The translations under genes and the position numbers were made by a program. Positions 15,906 to 25,469 of a DNA stretch of 64,000 nt are shown piece by piece. The stretch's first letter is position 1, and each line of letters opens with the position of its first letter. The notes under the pieces were generated by a model that did not search any database, was not told where the DNA came from, and saw only the letters and a program-made list of their open reading frames with translations. The DNA is from Shimia sp047124445. Its GTDB lineage: Bacteria; Pseudomonadota; Alphaproteobacteria; Rhodobacterales; Rhodobacteraceae. The DNA is taken from the NCBI RefSeq assembly GCF_047124445.1, contig NZ_CP138921.1, forward strand, positions 1,302,001-1,366,000, written 5' to 3'.

Positions 15906-17108
15906 ATGTCTTTCCTGTCCAACACCCTGTCCCGCGTGAAACCGTCCCCGACCATCGCCATGACAGCAAAGACCGCCGAACTGAAGGCCGCAGGCCGCGA
16001 CGTGATTGGCCTCTCCGCCGGCGAGCCTGACTTCGACACGCCGCAAAACATCAAAGACGCCGCCGTGGCTGCCATTGCGGCGGGCAAAACCAAATACACC
16101 GCGCCGGATGGCATTCCCGAACTGAAGCAGGCCGTTTGTGCCAAGATGAAGCGCGACCATGGTCTGGACTACACCCCGCCGCAGGTATCTGTCGGCACCG
16201 GCGGCAAACAGACGCTCTATAATGCGCTGATGGCCACATTGAACGAAGGCGACGAAGTCATCATCCCGGCCCCCTATTGGGTGAGCTACCCGGACATGGT
16301 GCTGCTTGCCGGTGGCACACCGGTGGTTGCCGAGACCTCGCTGCAAACCAAATTTAAACTGACCGCCGATCAGCTTGAGGCCGCGATCACGCCAAAAACC
16401 AAATGGCTGATCTTCAACTCGCCGTCCAACCCGACCGGCGCAGGCTACTCACGCGAAGAACTGAAAGAGCTCACTGACGTGCTGATGCGCCACCCACATG
16501 TCTGGGTGATGACCGACGATATGTATGAGCACCTCGCCTATGACGATTTTGAGTTCTGCACCCCAGCGGAAGTGGAACCTGCCCTCTATGAGCGCACCCT
16601 GACCTGCAACGGCGTGTCCAAAGCCTACGCCATGACCGGCTGGCGCATCGGCTATGCCGCCGGTCCTGTCGAGCTGATCGCCGCCATGCGCAAGGTGCAA
16701 TCGCAAAGCACGTCCAACCCGTGCTCGATCAGCCAGTGGGCCGCCGTTGAGGCGCTCACCGGCACGCAAGAGTTTCTGGCGCCCAACAACGTGGTCTTCA
16801 AACGCCGCCGCGATCTGGTGATTGAGATGCTGAGCCAGATCGACGGCATCTCTTGCCCGACACCGGAAGGCGCGTTTTATGTCTACCCGTCCATCGCGGG
16901 ACTTATTGGCAAAACCACCCCCAAAGGCACCGTGATCGAGAATGACGAAGCCTTTGCCAATGCGCTTCTGGAAGAGGCGGATGTGGCCGTGGTCTTTGGC
17001 GCGGCCTTTGGGTTGTCGCCCAACTTCCGGGTCAGCTACGCCACCTCGGACGAAGCCCTCAAAACCGCCTGCACGCGCATTCAGACCTTCTGCGCCTCGC
17101 TGACCTGA
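15906..17108 (+). CDS. Pyridoxal-phosphate aspartate aminotransferase (class I, Ib type)
   Basis: A 400-residue fold-type I aminotransferase. Signatures are GLSAGEPDFDTP near the N-terminus, FNSPSNPTGAGYS, the PLP lysine in CNGVSKAYAMTGWRIGYAAGP and the C-terminal FRVSYATSDEAL with the carboxylate-binding Arg. This matches the aspartate/prephenate-type aminotransferases of alphaproteobacteria. The ATG at 15906 follows GAGG; an in-frame ATG ten codons upstream is less likely because conservation begins at SFLSNTLSRVKPSPT. Confidence 0.92.
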   Translation: MSFLSNTLSRVKPSPTIAMTAKTAELKAAGRDVIGLSAGEPDFDTPQNIKDAAVAAIAAGKTKYTAPDGIPELKQAVCAKMKRDHGLDYTPPQVSVGTGGKQTLYNALMATLNEGDEVIIPAPYWVSYPDMVLLAGGTPVVAETSLQTKFKLTADQLEAAITPKTKWLIFNSPSNPTGAGYSREELKELTDVLMRHPHVWVMTDDMYEHLAYDDFEFCTPAEVEPALYERTLTCNGVSKAYAMTGWRIGYAAGPVELIAAMRKVQSQSTSNPCSISQWAAVEALTGTQEFLAPNNVVFKRRRDLVIEMLSQIDGISCPTPEGAFYVYPSIAGLIGKTTPKGTVIENDEAFANALLEEADVAVVFGAAFGLSPNFRVSYATSDEALKTACTRIQTFCASLT

Positions 17109-17136
17109 TCGCGGACAACAGACACAAAGGTGGCCC

Positions 17137-17544
17137 ATGAGCAGTGACCTGCCAGATTACTACTTCCGCGTCCGCGAAAACGGCGCTGTGGTGTTCCGTG
17201 TCGATACGGAGAACCGCCAGCGCCGGATCGAAATGGATCAGATCGCGGTCGTCAACATCAAGAACGGCGATGTGAAACCCCATGGTGACACCAAGCTGAC
17301 CAAGGAAGACAAGGCCGAGATCAACGGCTGGATGGCCGAACGCCGCGCGCTTTTGGAACAGCGCACCGTGGACGACATCCTGCGCACGGTGGACCACTTG
17401 AACCTGACCTCACAATGGGTGCAATCCAAAGCCACGCCGGATCAGCTGGAGCAGATCACCGACACATTGCTGTTGGCGATGCATGATCTGCGCTCCGTAT
17501 TGGTGCGCAAAAAGGCGGACCGTTTGCTCAAAGGCAAAAAGTAA
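17137..17544 (+). CDS. Conserved hypothetical protein
   Basis: A 135-residue soluble, charged protein opening with DLPDYYFRVRENGAVVFRVDTENRQRRIEMDQIA, then a helical half (EINGWMAERRALLEQRTVDDIL and DQLEQITDTLLLAMHDLRSVLVRKKADRLL). I do not recognise a characterised family. It lies 28 bases after the aminotransferase on the same strand, so the two are probably cotranscribed. It ends just before a hairpin-rich intergenic repeat. Confidence 0.75.
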   Translation: MSSDLPDYYFRVRENGAVVFRVDTENRQRRIEMDQIAVVNIKNGDVKPHGDTKLTKEDKAEINGWMAERRALLEQRTVDDILRTVDHLNLTSQWVQSKATPDQLEQITDTLLLAMHDLRSVLVRKKADRLLKGKK

Positions 17545-17546
17545 GA

Positions 17547-17604
17547 GGGGCTTTGCCCCGTCCCATCCTTGATGGGACTCCCCAGGATATTTGTGGAATG
17601 AGAA
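17547..17604. repeat. Intergenic hairpin plus GATATTT element, copy 1
   Basis: Two hairpins, GGGGC/GCCCC (17547-17559) and TCCCATC/GATGGGA (17561-17577), are followed by CCCCAGGATATTTGTGG and AATGAGAA (to 17604). The same architecture recurs at 50965-51027 and 59331-59380. Each time the GATATTT end lies within 1-15 bases of the stop codon of the minus-strand gene on its right, here the MATE exporter. It is probably a 3'-untranslated element or terminator of that gene. Confidence 0.7.
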
Positions 17605-17619
17605 TGTGGGGCGTCGGTG

Positions 17620-19017
17620 TTAAGCCGACGCCTTTTGCTCTTCAAACCTTTTGCGCAGGCGGTTCAGATCGGTGACCCAGAAGCGGTACATCAGCAGGAT
17701 GCCTGCTGCAGTCAAACCGCACACCAACCCCAACCACACACCTTCGCCGCCCATCCCAAAGGTGAAACCCAGCACATAGGCGCTTGGCACGCCAATGATC
17801 CAATAGCTCACCGCAGCAATCACCATCGGTCCGCGGGTGTCCTGCACCCCACGCAACAGCCCAAGCGCCATCACCTGCGCCCCATCCATCACCTGGAACA
17901 GCGCCGCGACATACAAAAGGGTCACACCTGTGGCGATGATCGCCTCACGTTGCACCTCTTCGGGATCAATAAAGGCCCCCAAAAGCTGCTCCGGGAAGAT
18001 CAGGAAAATCGCCACAGCGATAAAGGCTGTTAGCAGAGAGGCCACAATCGCCACCCAGGCACCGCGCGCCATATGATCCGCGTCTTTGCGCCCCATGGCG
18101 TTGCCTGCCCGCACTGTGGCCGCATTGGACAGACCCAAGTGGATCATAAACGCCAGACTCGCCAGTTGCAGCGCAATGCCATGCGCCGCCAGCGTCACCG
18201 TGCCAAGCCAGCCCATCATAATGGAGGAGGCCGAGAACAGCCCCACTTCCGCCAGGTTGGTGATGCCAATCGGCAGCCCCAAACGGAACACTTTGGCAAA
18301 CACCTCCCAATCCGGCCGCCAGATGCGCGCAAAGAGATCATGCTGCGGCAACGCCTTGATGGCATAGAGGATCACCCCCGCCAGAGACACAAACTGCACC
18401 AAGATCGAGGCTATCGCCGCCCCCCGCACGCCCATCTCCGGCAACCCCCAGTTGCCAAAAATCAGCCCGTAGTTCACCACTGCGTTCACCGGCACAGCGG
18501 CAACCGTGACCCAGAACACCACGCGGGTGTGTTCCAAAGCCGCCAGGTAGGACTTGAGCACCATCACCAAAAGCGCCGGGACCAGCCCAAGCCCTGCAAT
18601 CCGCAAATAGGCCTGCGCCAGTTCTGCCACATCAGGGGCCTGCTGCAACGACAACAGGATTGGGCCGGACAGCATAAACAACGGCTGTACCAACACGCCA
18701 AAAATCACCGACAGCCATAGCCCCATACGTGTCACGCGCCGTAGGGCTTGTTCGTCCCCTTCCGCATCGGCCTCAGCCACCAAAGGCATGACCGCAATGG
18801 CAAAGCCCGATCCCAGAATGAAGATCACAAAGAAAAACGTGCTGCCCAGCACCACCGCTGCCAGCGCCTCCACGGAGTACCAGCCGAGCATGACCGTGTC
18901 GGTCAAACCGATTCCAAACTGCGCCACATGGCCGCCAATCAGCGGCAGGCCAATGCGCAAAAGGGCGCGAACGTGGTCAGACGTCCGCATTGGGGAGGTC
19001 GATTGTGTAGGTGTCAT
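17620..19017 (-). CDS. MATE-family multidrug efflux transporter
   Basis: A 465-residue inner-membrane protein with about twelve helices in two similar halves. The N-terminal half has GLPLIGGHVAQFGIGLTDTVMLGW and AVVLGSTFFFVIFILGSGF; the second half repeats the layout with GLPIGITNLAEVGLFSASSIMMGWLG and MIHLGLSNAATVRAGNAMGR. MATE proteins export cationic drugs and metabolites in exchange for Na+ or H+. The ATG at 19017 is chosen over a TTG two codons earlier. It is monocistronic. Confidence 0.92.
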   Translation of the reverse strand: MTPTQSTSPMRTSDHVRALLRIGLPLIGGHVAQFGIGLTDTVMLGWYSVEALAAVVLGSTFFFVIFILGSGFAIAVMPLVAEADAEGDEQALRRVTRMGLWLSVIFGVLVQPLFMLSGPILLSLQQAPDVAELAQAYLRIAGLGLVPALLVMVLKSYLAALEHTRVVFWVTVAAVPVNAVVNYGLIFGNWGLPEMGVRGAAIASILVQFVSLAGVILYAIKALPQHDLFARIWRPDWEVFAKVFRLGLPIGITNLAEVGLFSASSIMMGWLGTVTLAAHGIALQLASLAFMIHLGLSNAATVRAGNAMGRKDADHMARGAWVAIVASLLTAFIAVAIFLIFPEQLLGAFIDPEEVQREAIIATGVTLLYVAALFQVMDGAQVMALGLLRGVQDTRGPMVIAAVSYWIIGVPSAYVLGFTFGMGGEGVWLGLVCGLTAAGILLMYRFWVTDLNRLRKRFEEQKASA

Positions 19018-19124
19018 GCCCAAGCAGTAAGCTTGTTAATTAGGCAGAGCAAGGCCCGCCTTTGCGTTGATCCAAAATCCGCCCTCTGCCACCATGGGCC
19101 TCATTGATTACACAAGGTCCTGCC

Positions 19125-19769
19125 ATGTCCTCCGATCCCTTTGCCATACTGATTTCCGACAGCCGCGCCTTTCTGAACTCGCTGGCCGACAACAACACCA
19201 AAGACTGGTTTAACGAAAACAAACCCACCTATGAGGCCCTGCTTAAAGCACCAGCGCTGGCTCTGCTCGACACGATGGCGGCCTCGCTGGAAAAGCAAAC
19301 CGGCCAAGTGCCCTCCACCAAACTCTTCCGCCCGCACCGCGACGTGCGCTTTTCCAAGGATAAAACACCCTACCACCTGCATCTGCACATGCTGTGGTCG
19401 ACCCCACCGGTCGGGTACTTCTTTGGCATTGGCCGGGACTATCTGTCTGTGGGCGGCGGCATCATGGGGTTTGACAAGGACCGGCTGACCCACTGGCGCG
19501 CCGCCGTCGACGGCCCCAAGGGTGCACAGCTCTTTGATGCTATCGCTGACCTACAAGCCCAAGGCGCCCGCATGGACGACCCGGAGCTCAAACGTGTCCC
19601 TGCCCCTTTTGACAAAGACCATCCTCAAGCCGCCCTGCTCAAACGCAAAAGCTGCACCGTCTGGTTTGACTATGAAGAAAGCGACATAACAAAAGGCGGC
19701 CTCGTGCCACAGCTTGAGACCACCTTCCAAAACCTACAGCCGCTCACGCAACTGCTTGCCACGCTTTAG
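19125..19769 (+). CDS. DUF2461 family protein
   Basis: A 214-residue protein. The family core is NNTKDWFNENKPTYEALLKAPALALLD, then TKLFRPHRDVRFSKDKTPYHLHLHM and YLSVGGGIMGFDKDRLTHWR. DUF2461 (TIGR02453) proteins are widespread, cytoplasmic and uncharacterised. The ATG at 19125 follows CAAGG. Its TAG stop overlaps the stop of the convergent ppk2 gene by four bases. Confidence 0.88.
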   Translation: MSSDPFAILISDSRAFLNSLADNNTKDWFNENKPTYEALLKAPALALLDTMAASLEKQTGQVPSTKLFRPHRDVRFSKDKTPYHLHLHMLWSTPPVGYFFGIGRDYLSVGGGIMGFDKDRLTHWRAAVDGPKGAQLFDAIADLQAQGARMDDPELKRVPAPFDKDHPQAALLKRKSCTVWFDYEESDITKGGLVPQLETTFQNLQPLTQLLATL

Positions 19770-20719
19770 CGCGGCTTTCGGGTATCCGGGTGCAACGCCG
19801 CGCCCAGAATGTGATCGGACTGATGGATCACATGACTTGCGGTGTTCACAATCAGCGGATCCGCCTGCTCGACTATGCTGTGGTCCTTGCCGGGATACTC
19901 CAGCGAGGCCAGGAAATGCCGCATACAGTTCAGACGCGCGCGCTTCTTGTCGTTGGATTTCACCACGGTCCACGGCGCATCCGCCGTATCGGTGTAGAAG
20001 AACATCGCCTCCTTGGCCTCGGTGTAGTCGTCCCATTTCGACAAAGACGCCTTGTCAATTGGGCTCAGTTTCCACTGCTTCAGAGGATCAGTTTCCCGAC
20101 TTTCGAACCGACGTTTCTGCTCATCTTGAGTGACCGAGAACCAGTATTTGTACAGCCGAATGCCCGAGCGTACCAACATCCGTTCCAGATCCGGCGTTTG
20201 CCGCATGAACTCCAGGTATTCCCCCGGCTCGCAAAAGCCCATCACCCGCTCCACACCGGCGCGGTTGTACCAGCTGCGGTCATACAGCACCATTTCCCCC
20301 GCCGTTGGCAGATGGTCGATATACCGCTGAAAATACCACTGACCGCGCTCTTCATCGGTGGGTTTGTTCAAGGCCACCACACGCGCCGAGCGCGGGTTGA
20401 GGTGCTCGGTAAACCGCTTGATCGTGCCGCCCTTCCCGGCCGCATCCCGCCCCTCAAACAGCATCACAAACTTCTGCCCGGTTTCCTGCGCCCAAAGCTG
20501 CACCTTCAGCAGCTCTGCCTGCAACTGCGCCTTCTGCTTTTCGTATGACCGGCGGGACAGTTTGGTCGCGTAAGGGTACTCGCCCTTCTCAAACGCGCGG
20601 CGCAACTCCTCCGCCGTTGGCTCGTTTTCGGCACCCTTCACCTCTGTGTCCGCTGCCTCGGCAACGTCCTTGATTTCACCGTCATTTACCTGAGCCACAC
20701 CATCCAACTGGTCATCCAT
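19766..20719 (-). CDS. ppk2: Polyphosphate kinase 2
   Basis: A 317-residue P-loop kinase that transfers phosphate between polyphosphate and nucleoside di- or triphosphates. Walker A is FEGRDAAGKGGTIKR, the lid region is RSARVVALNKPTDEERGQWYFQRY, and Walker B is DRSWYNRAGVERVMGF. Its single-domain length and motifs fit the class I group (NDP-phosphorylating), which I infer rather than prove. The first 30 residues are acidic and variable. The gene is alone, with 237 bases upstream to the divergent secreted hydrolase. Confidence 0.93.
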   Translation of the reverse strand: MDDQLDGVAQVNDGEIKDVAEAADTEVKGAENEPTAEELRRAFEKGEYPYATKLSRRSYEKQKAQLQAELLKVQLWAQETGQKFVMLFEGRDAAGKGGTIKRFTEHLNPRSARVVALNKPTDEERGQWYFQRYIDHLPTAGEMVLYDRSWYNRAGVERVMGFCEPGEYLEFMRQTPDLERMLVRSGIRLYKYWFSVTQDEQKRRFESRETDPLKQWKLSPIDKASLSKWDDYTEAKEAMFFYTDTADAPWTVVKSNDKKRARLNCMRHFLASLEYPGKDHSIVEQADPLIVNTASHVIHQSDHILGAALHPDTRKPR

Positions 20720-20956
20720 AAGCGTCTCCTTTCTTGCTTTTCTCGTGATGACACCGACCTACCACGCGGCGCAAAAATCCTCTTTGATGCACGTCAACTG
20801 AATCTTCTGTTTTGCACCAAATTCCCAATAAAAATGGAGTCTTGCCCCGCTCTTCGGTGCACCTCAGTACACGATGACCTCGCGTCCGTTCTGCACACTG
20901 CAGTAGATCGAGCCCCCTCGCGCCCCTAGACTTTCCCCAGTCATTGGAGGACGCTT

Positions 20957-22258
20957 ATGTTTGGTACTTCTCTCTCCCTCGCTCGAAAGCTTGCCGTGTC
21001 ACTGACCCTCGCAGCCACATCCCTTTCCGCTCAGGACCGCATTGATCTGATCCGCCCCGACGCCCCAGCCCTGGCCCCCTATGGCGACCTGCCGGTTGGG
21101 GTCACAACGCGGACCTTTGTGCACCCCGACCAGCTCGACGTGCTCAACTCCACCGAGGGCACACTGGCACGCTACGACCGGGCCCTGACCGTTGAGATCT
21201 GGTATCCTGCCGCGGCTGGCACCCCTCCGGGCAGCACCTATGAAACCGTGCTGCGTGACCCGTCCCTCTCGGCAACCCTCACCGGCCGCGCCGCGCGCGA
21301 CGCCACGCCCAAAGCAGAAGGCCCCTTCCCGCTGGTGGTGATTTCCCACGGCTACCCCGGCAACCGCCTCCTGCTCTCCCATCTGGGCGAAAACCTCGCC
21401 TCCAAGGGCTATGTGGTCGCCTCCATCGACCACACCGACAGCACCTACGCTGATCAAGCCGCCTTTGGCTCCACCCTGCTCAACCGGCCCATTGACCAGA
21501 AGTTTGTCCTCAACAGCATGGCAACGCTCGAGGGCCCCATTGGCGCGATCACCGATGCCAACACTGCGGCAGTGATTGGCTACTCTATGGGCGGCTACGG
21601 CGCGCTGATATTCGGCGGCGCGGGCCTTGCCCCCGGTGTCGAAGCCTCGCCCTTCGCACCGCCGCAAGGCACTTTGCTGCACAACGTACGCAATACCGAC
21701 AGCCACGAGGCGCTGATTGATGAGCGCGTCAAGGCGCTGATCTCCATTGGCCCCTGGGGCCGCAACTACGGCCTCTGGGATGACGCAGGTCTCGCGGGCC
21801 TGCGCAAACCAACCCTCCTGATGGCGGGCGAAGTGGATGACGTCTCAATCTACCCCGCCATGCGCGAAATCTTCGACCACGCCACAGGCACGGACCGCCA
21901 CCTGCTCACTTTTGAAAACGCCAACCACAACGCCGCCGCGCCCATCCCTGCGCCCATGGCCAGCTGGCAACCGTCCGAAACCCTCGGTTTCCCGCCGTTT
22001 GACCACTATGCCGACGCGGTCTGGGACACCACCCGCATGAACAACATCACCCAGCACTTCGCCACAGCATTCTTGGACCTTAACTTGAAAGGCGACAGCA
22101 ACAAAGCTGCCTATCTCGACCTTGTCCCCAACGCCAAAGACGGCCTGTTCTCCGCAGAAGAAGACGGCAGCTTCAAACCGGACCACACTTATTGGCAAGG
22201 CTTCCCGGCCCGCACCGCAGTTGGGTTGCGGTTTGAGACCCTCCTCAAGGGGCAGTAA
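20957..22258 (+). CDS. Secreted alpha/beta hydrolase, PAF-acetylhydrolase/dienelactone-hydrolase-like
   Basis: A 433-residue exported hydrolase with a signal peptide (RKLAVSLTLAATSLSAQ). The fold is seen in VEIWYPAAAGTPPG, FPLVVISHGYPGNR (oxyanion region), the nucleophile elbow GYSMGGYG, LLMAGEVDDVSIYP with the acid, and ENANHNAAAP with the histidine. This arrangement resembles bacterial PAF-acetylhydrolase-like and dienelactone hydrolases. Substrate unknown. The ATG at 20957 follows GGAGG. A strong terminator follows 13 bases after the stop. Confidence 0.85.
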   Translation: MFGTSLSLARKLAVSLTLAATSLSAQDRIDLIRPDAPALAPYGDLPVGVTTRTFVHPDQLDVLNSTEGTLARYDRALTVEIWYPAAAGTPPGSTYETVLRDPSLSATLTGRAARDATPKAEGPFPLVVISHGYPGNRLLLSHLGENLASKGYVVASIDHTDSTYADQAAFGSTLLNRPIDQKFVLNSMATLEGPIGAITDANTAAVIGYSMGGYGALIFGGAGLAPGVEASPFAPPQGTLLHNVRNTDSHEALIDERVKALISIGPWGRNYGLWDDAGLAGLRKPTLLMAGEVDDVSIYPAMREIFDHATGTDRHLLTFENANHNAAAPIPAPMASWQPSETLGFPPFDHYADAVWDTTRMNNITQHFATAFLDLNLKGDSNKAAYLDLVPNAKDGLFSAEEDGSFKPDHTYWQGFPARTAVGLRFETLLKGQ

Positions 22259-22270
22259 GCAAAATCCCCC

Positions 22271-22302
22271 AAAAAAGGCGACCATTCCGGTCGCCTTTTT
22301 TT
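22271..22302 (+). terminator. Terminator of the secreted hydrolase
   Basis: AAAAAGGCGACC (22272-22283) pairs perfectly with GGTCGCCTTTTT (22289-22300) across a 5-base loop. The A and T tracts on both sides would let it work in both directions. Confidence 0.9.
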
Positions 22303-22488
22303 ACGCCTGCATTGTTTAGAATTGTCTCCAACTGTCACAAAGGGCCCTAACGAAACAATACCTGCACTGCCGATATAAAACAGACACTTAGATAAGTTTA
22401 CCGCCCGAAATAAAACCTATTTCACGCTAAGGTGTCGTTAAGACTTGGGTGCCTAGGCTGCTGCAGGAATTGCGAGGAGGCTACCCAA

Positions 22489-23265
22489 ATGAAATTCATG
22501 ACTGCCACGGTTTCTGCCATTGCGTTGACCGTTTCCACCGGCGCTGCCATCGCCGACACCGTCACCATCCTGGCCGCAGATCTGCCGCCCATGGTGTATG
22601 CAGACGGCTCCGGTCGTGAGGCCGAAATTGTCACCCGAGTGATGGAGCACTGCGGCCACGAGGTGAACTATGTGGTGCAACCCTTCACCCGCCACTGGGC
22701 CACATACGAAGGCGGCACGGGCGACGCGGTGATGACTGTCCCACTTGGCATGCCGATGGACGGCGCTCAAAGCGCGCCTTACATCTCTTATCAGAACGGC
22801 GTGTCTTACCTCGCCTCTTCCGGCAACAACTTTGGCGCGCTGGACGACCTCGCCGGCCTCAGCATCGCCGCCTTTGAAGGCGCTTCCGGCATCCTGCCGG
22901 GCCTGTCCGACGCCCAAGGTTCCTTTGGCTCCTACCGCGAGATGGCAGACCAGGAAACTCAATCCAAACTGCTGTTTGGCGGCCGCGTTGACGGCATCCT
23001 GGGCGACGGCATGCTCTTTGCCGCCTACGCCGCCAGCCTGCGCGACGCCGGCTCCTCCGCAGGCGTAGACGCCAGCCAACCGCTTGAGTTCCGCGCCATC
23101 TTTGAACCTTCAAACTACGCCATGAACTTCCGCAATCCGGACATGTCCGTGGCCTTTGACCGCTGCTTCTCCGAATTGGAAGCTGATGGAACCATCGCGG
23201 CGATCAACACCAAGTGGATCGACAAATACCGTGACTCGCTGGCGGACAACTATCTGTCCATGTGA
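22489..23265 (+). CDS. Periplasmic solute-binding protein (SBP family 3-like)
   Basis: A 258-residue exported protein with signal peptide MTATVSAIALTVSTGAAIA. The mature part follows the family 3 binding-protein plan: ILAADLPPMVYADGSGREAEIVTRVMEHCGH at the first lobe, DLAGLSIAAFEGASGILPGL at the hinge and FRNPDMSVAFDRCFSELEADGTIAAINTKW at the end. These bind amino acids or similar solutes. No permease or ATPase gene is adjacent, so it may work with a transporter elsewhere or act as a sensor. The ATG at 22489 follows GAGGAGG. Confidence 0.85.
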   Translation: MKFMTATVSAIALTVSTGAAIADTVTILAADLPPMVYADGSGREAEIVTRVMEHCGHEVNYVVQPFTRHWATYEGGTGDAVMTVPLGMPMDGAQSAPYISYQNGVSYLASSGNNFGALDDLAGLSIAAFEGASGILPGLSDAQGSFGSYREMADQETQSKLLFGGRVDGILGDGMLFAAYAASLRDAGSSAGVDASQPLEFRAIFEPSNYAMNFRNPDMSVAFDRCFSELEADGTIAAINTKWIDKYRDSLADNYLSM

Positions 23266-23366
23266 CCGCCAGCCCCTCTGTCACGGCCTTACGTGATCTC
23301 GCGGTATCCGGGTAACTCCCTAGTCTTTGTCCTTCCATCCGGGCACCGCACATCCCCTCTCTCCAT

Positions 23367-23396
23367 AAGCCGCCTGTTTTATCACAGGCGGCTTTA
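23367..23396 (+). terminator. Terminator after the solute-binding protein gene
   Basis: AAGCCGCCTG (23367-23376) pairs with CAGGCGGCTT (23385-23394), a perfect 10-bp stem with an 8-base loop; the following T-run is short. It lies 101 bases after the stop and ahead of parE. Confidence 0.75.
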
Positions 23397-23480
23397 CGGT
23401 TCTTGCGACCTGCCTCTTCCCCCCGCCGCGCACCCCTGCCATAATGCGCGCCAAGCAACACCAACAAGAGCAGCCCGCGA

Positions 23481-25439
23481 ATGCCCAACGACCTTCTGGC
23501 CGAAACACAGCCGACCGATTACGACGCCTCCTCTATTGAAGTCCTTGAGGGGCTGGAACCTGTCCGAAAACGGCCTGGCATGTATATCGGCGGCACGGAC
23601 GAACGCGCGCTGCACCATATGGTCGCTGAGGTGCTCGACAACTCGATGGACGAAGCGGTTGCAGGCTTCGCCAACCGCATCGAGGTCGAGCTGCACGAAG
23701 ACTACTCGATCACCATCCGCGACAACGGCCGGGGCATCCCTGTGGACCCCCATCCCAAGTTCCCTGACAAGTCCGCATTGGAAGTGATCCTCTGTACCCT
23801 GCACGCAGGTGGTAAGTTCTCTGGCAAAGCCTATCAGACCTCGGGCGGTCTGCACGGCGTGGGTGCGTCGGTTGTGAACGCATTGTCGGATCTGATGGTG
23901 GTGCAAGTTGCACGCGACAAAAAACTGTTTGAACAACGCTTTTCCCGCGGTCTGCCACAAGGCCCCGTGGAACAAGTTGGCGCCGCCCCCAACCGCCGCG
24001 GCACCACAGTCACTTTCCACGCGGATGAGCAAATCTTCGGCTCCCACCGTTTCAAACCGGCCCGCCTGTTCAAATCGATCCGCTCCAAGGCGTATCTCTT
24101 CTCCGGCGTCGAAATCCGCTGGAAAACCGCCATCGACGACGGCGAAACCCCAACCGAGGCCACCTTCCACTTCCCCGGAGGTCTGTCTGACTACCTCAAA
24201 GAAACCATGGACAAGGCGACCACCTACGCCGAACAGCCTTTCTCCGGCACCGTGGACTTCCAGGAGCGTTTCAACGTCCCCGGCAAAGTCGAATGGGCCA
24301 TCAACTGGACGCCCTCCCGCGACGGCTTCATCCAGTCCTACTGTAACACCGTGCCCACGCCCGAAGGCGGCACGCACGTCTCCGGCTTCTGGGCCGCTGT
24401 GCTCAAAGGCATCAAGGCCTACGGCGAACTGATCAACAACAAAAAGGCCGCGCAGATCACCCGTGACGACCTGATCACTGGCGGCTGCGCGCTGGTCTCC
24501 TGTTTCATCCGCGAGCCTGAGTTTGTTGGCCAAACCAAAGACCGCCTAGCCACTGTCGAGGCCCAGCGTCTGGTGGAAAACGCCGTGCGCGACCACTTTG
24601 ACAACTGGCTGGCCGCAGACACCAAGTCCGCCGGCGCCATCCTCGACTTCTTGGTCCTTCGCGCCGAAGAGCGTCTGCGTCGCCGTCAGGAAAAAGAGAC
24701 CGCGCGCAAAACCGCCACCAAAAAGCTGCGCCTGCCCGGCAAGCTGGTGGACTGTTCCGCCACCAACCGCGACGGCACCGAACTTTTCATCGTGGAGGGC
24801 GACTCCGCGGGCGGCTCTGCCAAAATGGCCCGCAACCGCAAGACCCAGGCCCTCCTGCCGCTCCGTGGTAAGATCCTCAATGTACTGGGCGCGGCCAGCT
24901 CCAAGATCGGCACCAACCAGGAAATCAACGACCTGACCCAGGCGCTTGGCGTCGGGCTTGGCACCAAATTCAACGTCGACGACCTGCGCTATGACAAGGT
25001 CATCATCATGACCGACGCGGACGTCGACGGCGCCCACATCGCCGCGCTCCTGATGACCTTCTTTTACACCCAAATGCGCCCGATGATCGACGCCGGCCAC
25101 CTCTACATGGCCTGCCCCCCGCTCTTCCGCCTCACCCAGGGCGCCAAACGCGTCTACTGTGTGGATGAGGCCGAGAAAAACGAATGGCTGGAAAAAGGCC
25201 TTGGCGGCAAAGGCAAAATCGACGTCTCCCGCTTCAAAGGTCTGGGCGAGATGGACGCGAAAGACCTGAAAGAAACCACCATGGATCCGGGCAGCCGCAA
25301 GCTCATCCGTGTGACGATTGACGAAGACGAGCCCGGCGAAACAGACGCGCTGGTGGGTGATCTGATGGGCAAAAAGCCGGAGAAGCGCTTCCAATACATT
25401 CAGGAAAACGCCCGGTTTGTGGAGGAGTTGGATGTTTGA
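23481..25439 (+). CDS. parE: DNA topoisomerase IV subunit B
   Basis: A 652-residue GHKL-ATPase subunit that with ParC decatenates daughter chromosomes. The ATP site is visible in EVLDNSMDEAVAG, IRDNGRGIPVD and YQTSGGLHGVGASVVNALS. The TOPRIM domain has FIVEGDSAGGSAKMARNR, LPLRGKILNV and the metal-binding MTDADVDGAHI. The C-terminal SRFKGLGEMDAKDLKETTMDP confirms ParE/GyrB. Length fits ParE; gyrase B is about 800 residues in relatives. The ribosome-binding sequence before ATG 23481 is weak. Confidence 0.96.
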   Translation: MPNDLLAETQPTDYDASSIEVLEGLEPVRKRPGMYIGGTDERALHHMVAEVLDNSMDEAVAGFANRIEVELHEDYSITIRDNGRGIPVDPHPKFPDKSALEVILCTLHAGGKFSGKAYQTSGGLHGVGASVVNALSDLMVVQVARDKKLFEQRFSRGLPQGPVEQVGAAPNRRGTTVTFHADEQIFGSHRFKPARLFKSIRSKAYLFSGVEIRWKTAIDDGETPTEATFHFPGGLSDYLKETMDKATTYAEQPFSGTVDFQERFNVPGKVEWAINWTPSRDGFIQSYCNTVPTPEGGTHVSGFWAAVLKGIKAYGELINNKKAAQITRDDLITGGCALVSCFIREPEFVGQTKDRLATVEAQRLVENAVRDHFDNWLAADTKSAGAILDFLVLRAEERLRRRQEKETARKTATKKLRLPGKLVDCSATNRDGTELFIVEGDSAGGSAKMARNRKTQALLPLRGKILNVLGAASSKIGTNQEINDLTQALGVGLGTKFNVDDLRYDKVIIMTDADVDGAHIAALLMTFFYTQMRPMIDAGHLYMACPPLFRLTQGAKRVYCVDEAEKNEWLEKGLGGKGKIDVSRFKGLGEMDAKDLKETTMDPGSRKLIRVTIDEDEPGETDALVGDLMGKKPEKRFQYIQENARFVEELDV

Positions 25440-25469
25440 GGCTTAACGCTTCGCTTCCAAGATACTGAG

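Noticed and set aside
22310..22488. AT-rich stretch as a regulatory RNA or origin element
   Set aside because: It has no repeated boxes or strong folds beyond the preceding terminator; it is probably just the promoter region of the binding-protein gene.
24546..25394. 282-codon frame opposite parE
   Set aside because: Shadow of parE third-position GC bias; no conserved features.
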